From assembly GCA_964384205.1 (NCBI GenBank), contig CAYLKS010000026.1, forward strand, positions 1-39,142: a stretch of 39,142 bases of DNA. Direction: 5' to 3'. The translations under genes and the position numbers were made by a program. Below the pieces are notes generated by a model, which was not told where the DNA came from, made no database searches, and worked only from the letters and a program-made list of their open reading frames with translations. This stretch comes from CAYLKS01 sp964384205 [NCBI: uncultured bacterium] (lineage in GTDB: Bacteria; JAGOEH01). Positions 35,809 through 39,142 of the stretch are shown here, piece after piece. How positions within the stretch are numbered: position 1 is the stretch's first letter; each line of letters opens with the position of its first letter.

Positions 35809-36599
35809 TATTTAATCCCTCTCCTCATCATTCTTTCAGTAAACATATTATTTTTAACGCCTTTATCTATTACAACATTACTCATAATCATTTTTGTAGT
35901 GTGATCGGTTTGGACGTTGTGCATCTGAGTTTCAAGAATAATCCAGTATCCGCTGATTTTATCGTATTTTTTTATATTTAATATTTTCAGAAGTTCTCCG
36001 TCTTCATCATAAAATTCCTTTTTTAAGCCAATCCATTTATCCTTTATTACCCATGTAATTGTTTTGGAATACATATAATCTTCTTCTTTGGGAATGCTTT
36101 CTATGACATAGCAATCTTCTCCGTTAAATTTTTCTTCTCTTAATATTTTATGAGTATCTTCTTCAGGTTTTCTATCTCCTAAGTCATCATAAGTGAAGTC
36201 CGAACCCATAAAGTAGTCACCTTTGCTATCACTTGAAATTCTTTTTACTTTTTTAAGTGCAGGTAGATAAATCCATTGATCATCATCCTTATTAGGTTCG
36301 TCATAGCTCCAATTCATAAAAGATGTATTTCTTACGTCAGCGGGTTTTATAAAAAACATAATCTTTTTTTCCACTTTCCCGAAATCTTTATAATATTGTT
36401 TAATTTCTCTTACTCTTTCATTTCCGCTTGAATTAATAAGTACCATTGTCAGATTTGAAACCATATCTTTTCCTGTGGGTCTATTATATACTTTTTGCAT
36501 AACTTCCATTCCTGTGAGTTTTTTGTTCTGAGCGAAAAGTGTGGTGGAAATAATAATTGAAATGAATAAAACCGATAGAAAATTTAATGTGCGTTTCAT
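35808..36599 (-). CDS. LolA-like outer membrane lipoprotein-sorting protein
   Basis: This is a periplasmic 263-aa protein with a signal peptide (1-23, ending LFAQ) and a single LolA/LppX-type half-barrel. Conserved blocks are WIYLPALKKVKRISS, FMGSDFTYDDLGDRKPEED and CYVIESIPK, typical of the COG2834 branch found with RND exporters. It is probably the periplasmic carrier that receives cargo from the RND protein. I start at ATG 36599 because AGGAGG lies six bases upstream (36611-36606); the longer frame from 36623 would begin inside the RND gene. Confidence 0.85.
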   Translation of the reverse strand: MKRTLNFLSVLFISIIISTTLFAQNKKLTGMEVMQKVYNRPTGKDMVSNLTMVLINSSGNERVREIKQYYKDFGKVEKKIMFFIKPADVRNTSFMNWSYDEPNKDDDQWIYLPALKKVKRISSDSKGDYFMGSDFTYDDLGDRKPEEDTHKILREEKFNGEDCYVIESIPKEEDYMYSKTITWVIKDKWIGLKKEFYDEDGELLKILNIKKYDKISGYWIILETQMHNVQTDHTTKMIMSNVVIDKGVKNNMFTERMMRRGIK

Positions 36600-36600
36600 T

Positions 36601-38910
36601 TTACGCCTCCTTTTTAGTTTCAAAATAAATGTTTGATACGTATAAAATTATATACATAATTGTAACAGTACCGACAAAGCTTATGAACATATTAAGGGAT
36701 ACTAATGCTCCTAATACTCTATTGGGTGGGAATACGGAAAACAAAAGTACCAAAAAACCTGCTATAACTACCAAAGCATTGAATATAATTGCACGGCCGG
36801 AATGATGCATTGTTAACATTATAGTTTTATTTTTATCCTTTGTAAGATTTGCATAAATTTTATATCGCTCTATGAAATGAACCGCATAATCAATACCAAT
36901 ACCTATTGCAATGCTTGAAATTAAAGCTGTTGTAGTGCTCAGCGGAATATTGAGAAGTCCCATAATACCAAAGCTGATAATTGCGGTTATAATAATCGGA
37001 ATTGAGCCTATTAAGCCTACTTTGAATTTCTTAAACATTAAGGATAATAAAATGATTACAATTAACAAAGACATTAAGAGACTTGAAATTTGTCCCTGTA
37101 AAATCAAATCTGTAAATACCAAAGCCTTATAACCTGAGCCGGCATAATTTAGTTTGACTCCCATTTTTTCAAAATCGTTTCTGTATTTTTCTATTATGGC
37201 AATAGTACTTTTTAATGCTTTTGAATTATCGCTTTTCAATTGAAATGTAAGATTCGCTTTTTTGTAATCTTCGGTTACAACTTGCCATAGATTTTCAGGA
37301 TCACCTGACATTTCGTATAAAAGCAGAAATTGAGCTATAAGATTCCGGTTATCAGGTATTCTGTCATATTTTGCACTATCGGCGTGCATTACTTTATTCA
37401 TTCTTTTTAGATAATCGCATAATGAGAATGAACTGCCTACTACTTTAAGAGAAGTTTCTACATCGTGTTGCATTTTCCATAAAAGTTTTAATTTTTTAGG
37501 TTCTTTAAAGGTATCTTTGTTGTTACCTTCGAGAATAACATTTAAGGTGCTTGTGCCTCCGAAGTGTTCGTTTATGAATTTATCCGTTAGTACTATATCA
37601 CTATTTTTTTCGAATTTTTCCAAAAATGAAGAATTAATCCATACTTTTGTCATTCCATAGATTGATATTAGGGAAATTATTATTGTAGTTATATAAACAA
37701 GAGTTTTGTGTTTTATAATATTTTTTGCAAATTTGAATGCTATGTGATCTTGCGATTCATCTGGATTATCTGCATCCGATTTTATTTTCTTTTTTGTTTT
37801 TGGAAGTCCGAAAACAAGTATGCCGGAAGGTATTAGTATTAGAGAAAAAACCATTGCCATCATAACACCGAAAGCCGTGAATATTCCGAAATATTTTATT
37901 GGATAAACTTGCGATGTGAGAAGTGAAATAAAACCTACGGCTGTTGTAACGGAAGTCATAACTACAGGTCGCCACATTTCTTTTAGCATATTGGATACTG
38001 CTTCGGTAACTGAGCTTTCAGTGTGTTCTTTTTTATACATATAAAGGTGTGAATAAAGATGAATTCCGTCGGCAACTCCGATAGCTATCAGCATTACCGG
38101 TATCATTGTTGATACTGCATAGATTGGGATATTTAGTGCCGCCATTAATCCGAAAGCCCAGATTGTGCTAAAAAGTACTACCAATAATGTAAAGAAAGTG
38201 CTTCTTATATTTCTTAATACAAGATAAAGAACGAGAATTATAACAAGTACGACAATAGGTACCATTCGTTTCATATCACGAGGTCCTAAATATGCCATTG
38301 TGCCTTCTACAATCGGGCGCCCTGCCACATATAATTTTTCGGGTCCTTCGTATTCTTTTGCGATTTTTAGTATTTCATGATAGAACTCCTGAGAAAAAAC
38401 ATTATCATTAATTCGAGCTACAATAACAGTTACAGTTTCGTCAGTCGATACCAATCGTCCGAATACCATATTATTGTCTCGTACTTTATGCCTTAGTTCT
38501 TCCAGCTTTTCTTTTGTTTTCGGCACTTTTTTAAAGAAAGCCTTTACATCGAGTCCGTCTTCCGTTCCTACAATATTATCAGCAGTATATAAAGATGTTA
38601 CGTCTTGTTTTTCAATTTGTTTTAATCTTTGGAGTCTTTTTGTAAGAGATTTGACTTTTTTTAAAGTGGAATAATTGTAAATGCCGTTTTTGTTTTCAAT
38701 AGCGATAATTATGCCGTCTTTAATATCAAACCACTTTTCGGCTTTATTACTATAGATAAAAGCGGGGTGTTGCTGTGGCATATATTTGTCAAGGTCTGTT
38801 TCCATTCTTGAATTTTTTTTCATAATAATGAAGAATGCAATTGAGATGATGAGAATACTTATCAGTACGGTTTTGGGAAATCTTAGAATTTTTGAAAGGA
38901 TTTTTGTCAT
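36601..38910 (-). CDS. RND/MMPL-family exporter
   Basis: This 769-aa inner-membrane protein has the RND duplication: a membrane helix (13-30), a large periplasmic loop, then five helices, and the same again. The matching helix-4 motifs are GVADGIHLYSHL (Asp281) and GIGIDYAVHF (Asp674), whose acidic residues probably carry protons. This is the MMPL/HpnN branch, which exports lipids such as hopanoids, not the long AcrB type. With the LolA-like and barrel proteins downstream it could span the whole envelope. A TetR gene lies 47 bases upstream. The ribosome site GGAG precedes the ATG. Codons are richer in G and C than elsewhere in the window. Confidence 0.88.
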   Translation of the reverse strand: MTKILSKILRFPKTVLISILIISIAFFIIMKKNSRMETDLDKYMPQQHPAFIYSNKAEKWFDIKDGIIIAIENKNGIYNYSTLKKVKSLTKRLQRLKQIEKQDVTSLYTADNIVGTEDGLDVKAFFKKVPKTKEKLEELRHKVRDNNMVFGRLVSTDETVTVIVARINDNVFSQEFYHEILKIAKEYEGPEKLYVAGRPIVEGTMAYLGPRDMKRMVPIVVLVIILVLYLVLRNIRSTFFTLLVVLFSTIWAFGLMAALNIPIYAVSTMIPVMLIAIGVADGIHLYSHLYMYKKEHTESSVTEAVSNMLKEMWRPVVMTSVTTAVGFISLLTSQVYPIKYFGIFTAFGVMMAMVFSLILIPSGILVFGLPKTKKKIKSDADNPDESQDHIAFKFAKNIIKHKTLVYITTIIISLISIYGMTKVWINSSFLEKFEKNSDIVLTDKFINEHFGGTSTLNVILEGNNKDTFKEPKKLKLLWKMQHDVETSLKVVGSSFSLCDYLKRMNKVMHADSAKYDRIPDNRNLIAQFLLLYEMSGDPENLWQVVTEDYKKANLTFQLKSDNSKALKSTIAIIEKYRNDFEKMGVKLNYAGSGYKALVFTDLILQGQISSLLMSLLIVIILLSLMFKKFKVGLIGSIPIIITAIISFGIMGLLNIPLSTTTALISSIAIGIGIDYAVHFIERYKIYANLTKDKNKTIMLTMHHSGRAIIFNALVVIAGFLVLLFSVFPPNRVLGALVSLNMFISFVGTVTIMYIILYVSNIYFETKKEA

Positions 38911-38957
38911 TTCCCGACTCCTTTTGGGTTTGAAGTGAATATTTACTTATTTTAAAA

Positions 38958-39142
38958 TTACTTTTTAATAAGCTCAAGGATTGATTCGATTAGTTTTTCG
39001 CCTTCTGTTTTCAGATTAAAATCATATGAATTGAAATGCCATTTTAAAACGAGTAATCGTATTGAGCCTAAAAGCATTGTTGCAATATGGCGGGTATCTA
39101 TATCGGAGCGTATTTCATTCTCTTCCTGTCCTTTTTTTATTA
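38958..39142 (-). CDS. TetR-family regulator, C-terminal fragment (cut by window end)
   Basis: The last 185 bases encode, on the minus strand, the end of a TetR-type repressor. The tail reads IKKGQEENEIRSDIDTRHIA (about the first 20 residues), then TMLLGSIRLLVLKWHF, and ends LIESILELIKK before a stop at 38958-38960. KxGQxxxEIRxDID followed by a helix with a WHF-like aromatic end is the hallmark of TetR ligand-binding domains. The DNA-binding half lies beyond the window. It is in the same direction as the RND operon, 47 bases upstream of its first gene, and presumably controls it. Confidence 0.75.
   Translation of the reverse strand, partial: IKKGQEENEIRSDIDTRHIATMLLGSIRLLVLKWHFNSYDFNLKTEGEKLIESILELIKK

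Noticed and set aside
36600-36623. Longer start for the LolA-like gene
   Set aside because: It would begin inside the RND gene; AGGAGG sits six bases before ATG 36599, which also gives a clean signal peptide.

Overview
The window is very AT-rich DNA from a two-membrane (Gram-negative-type) bacterium. Evidence is an outer-membrane beta-barrel, an RND exporter, a periplasmic LolA-like protein, a SurA/PpiC-like exported protein, and several signal peptides cleaved just before Gln (FAQ, YAQ, FGQ). That signal-peptide style, the tricorn-like, S9 and M14 exported peptidases and the BatA/DUF58 pair fit the wider Fibrobacterota-Chlorobiota-Bacteroidota neighbourhood, for example Cloacimonadota- or Delongbacteria-like lineages. 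The strong AGGAG ribosome binding sites argue against a typical Bacteroidota member. The lineage is inference only. No rRNA, tRNA, CRISPR array, insertion sequence or phage gene was seen.

Layout. At 82-1131 (+) lies a lone GT4 glycosyltransferase behind a TTGACA/TATAGT promoter that would make a leaderless mRNA. At 1391-4609 and 4759-5829 (-) are an exported tricorn-like protease and an exported MEMO1-family protein; a 14-bp hairpin at 1333-1365 closes the convergent gap. At 6247-9169 (+) a tight queD-queE-queC-lysA operon makes the 7-deazaguanine (queuosine) precursor preQ0 and lysine. At 9159-17667 (-) one transcription unit carries an acylpyruvate-hydrolase-type FAH protein, a DUF58 protein, a BatA-like membrane protein, RF2 (prfB), NAD synthetase, a YfcE-type phosphodiesterase and a degenerate PpiC/SurA-like protein. 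It starts from a clear promoter at 17687-17715 and ends overlapping lysA tail to tail.

After a 540-base region without a convincing gene comes a small BFD-like [2Fe-2S] protein (18210-18479, +). Then 18754-33910 (-) is a long run of closely packed genes: a hexapeptide acyltransferase, Sua5, RimO, KtrB, KtrA, a TtuA-type tRNA thiolase, PurD, a TGS-fused uridine-kinase-like protein, a pteridine-reductase-like SDR, a TPR protein, an S9 peptidase, an M14 peptidase and a Dabb protein. It mixes tRNA/ribosome modification, potassium uptake, nucleotide synthesis and exported peptide degradation.

The right end (34570-39142, -) is a TetR regulator (cut by the window), an RND/MMPL exporter, a LolA-like protein and a DUF1302-like beta-barrel. 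Together they look like a complete envelope lipid or hydrophobic-compound export module. Its base composition is clearly less AT-rich than the rest, which suggests lateral acquisition. Between it and the acyltransferase sits a small secreted protein gene broken by two frame changes (34077-34501).

The items most worth follow-up are the frameshifted secreted gene at a T7 run, the compositionally distinct export module, the two candidate leaderless genes, the exported stand-alone MEMO1 homologue, and the undeciphered stretch before the BFD-like gene.
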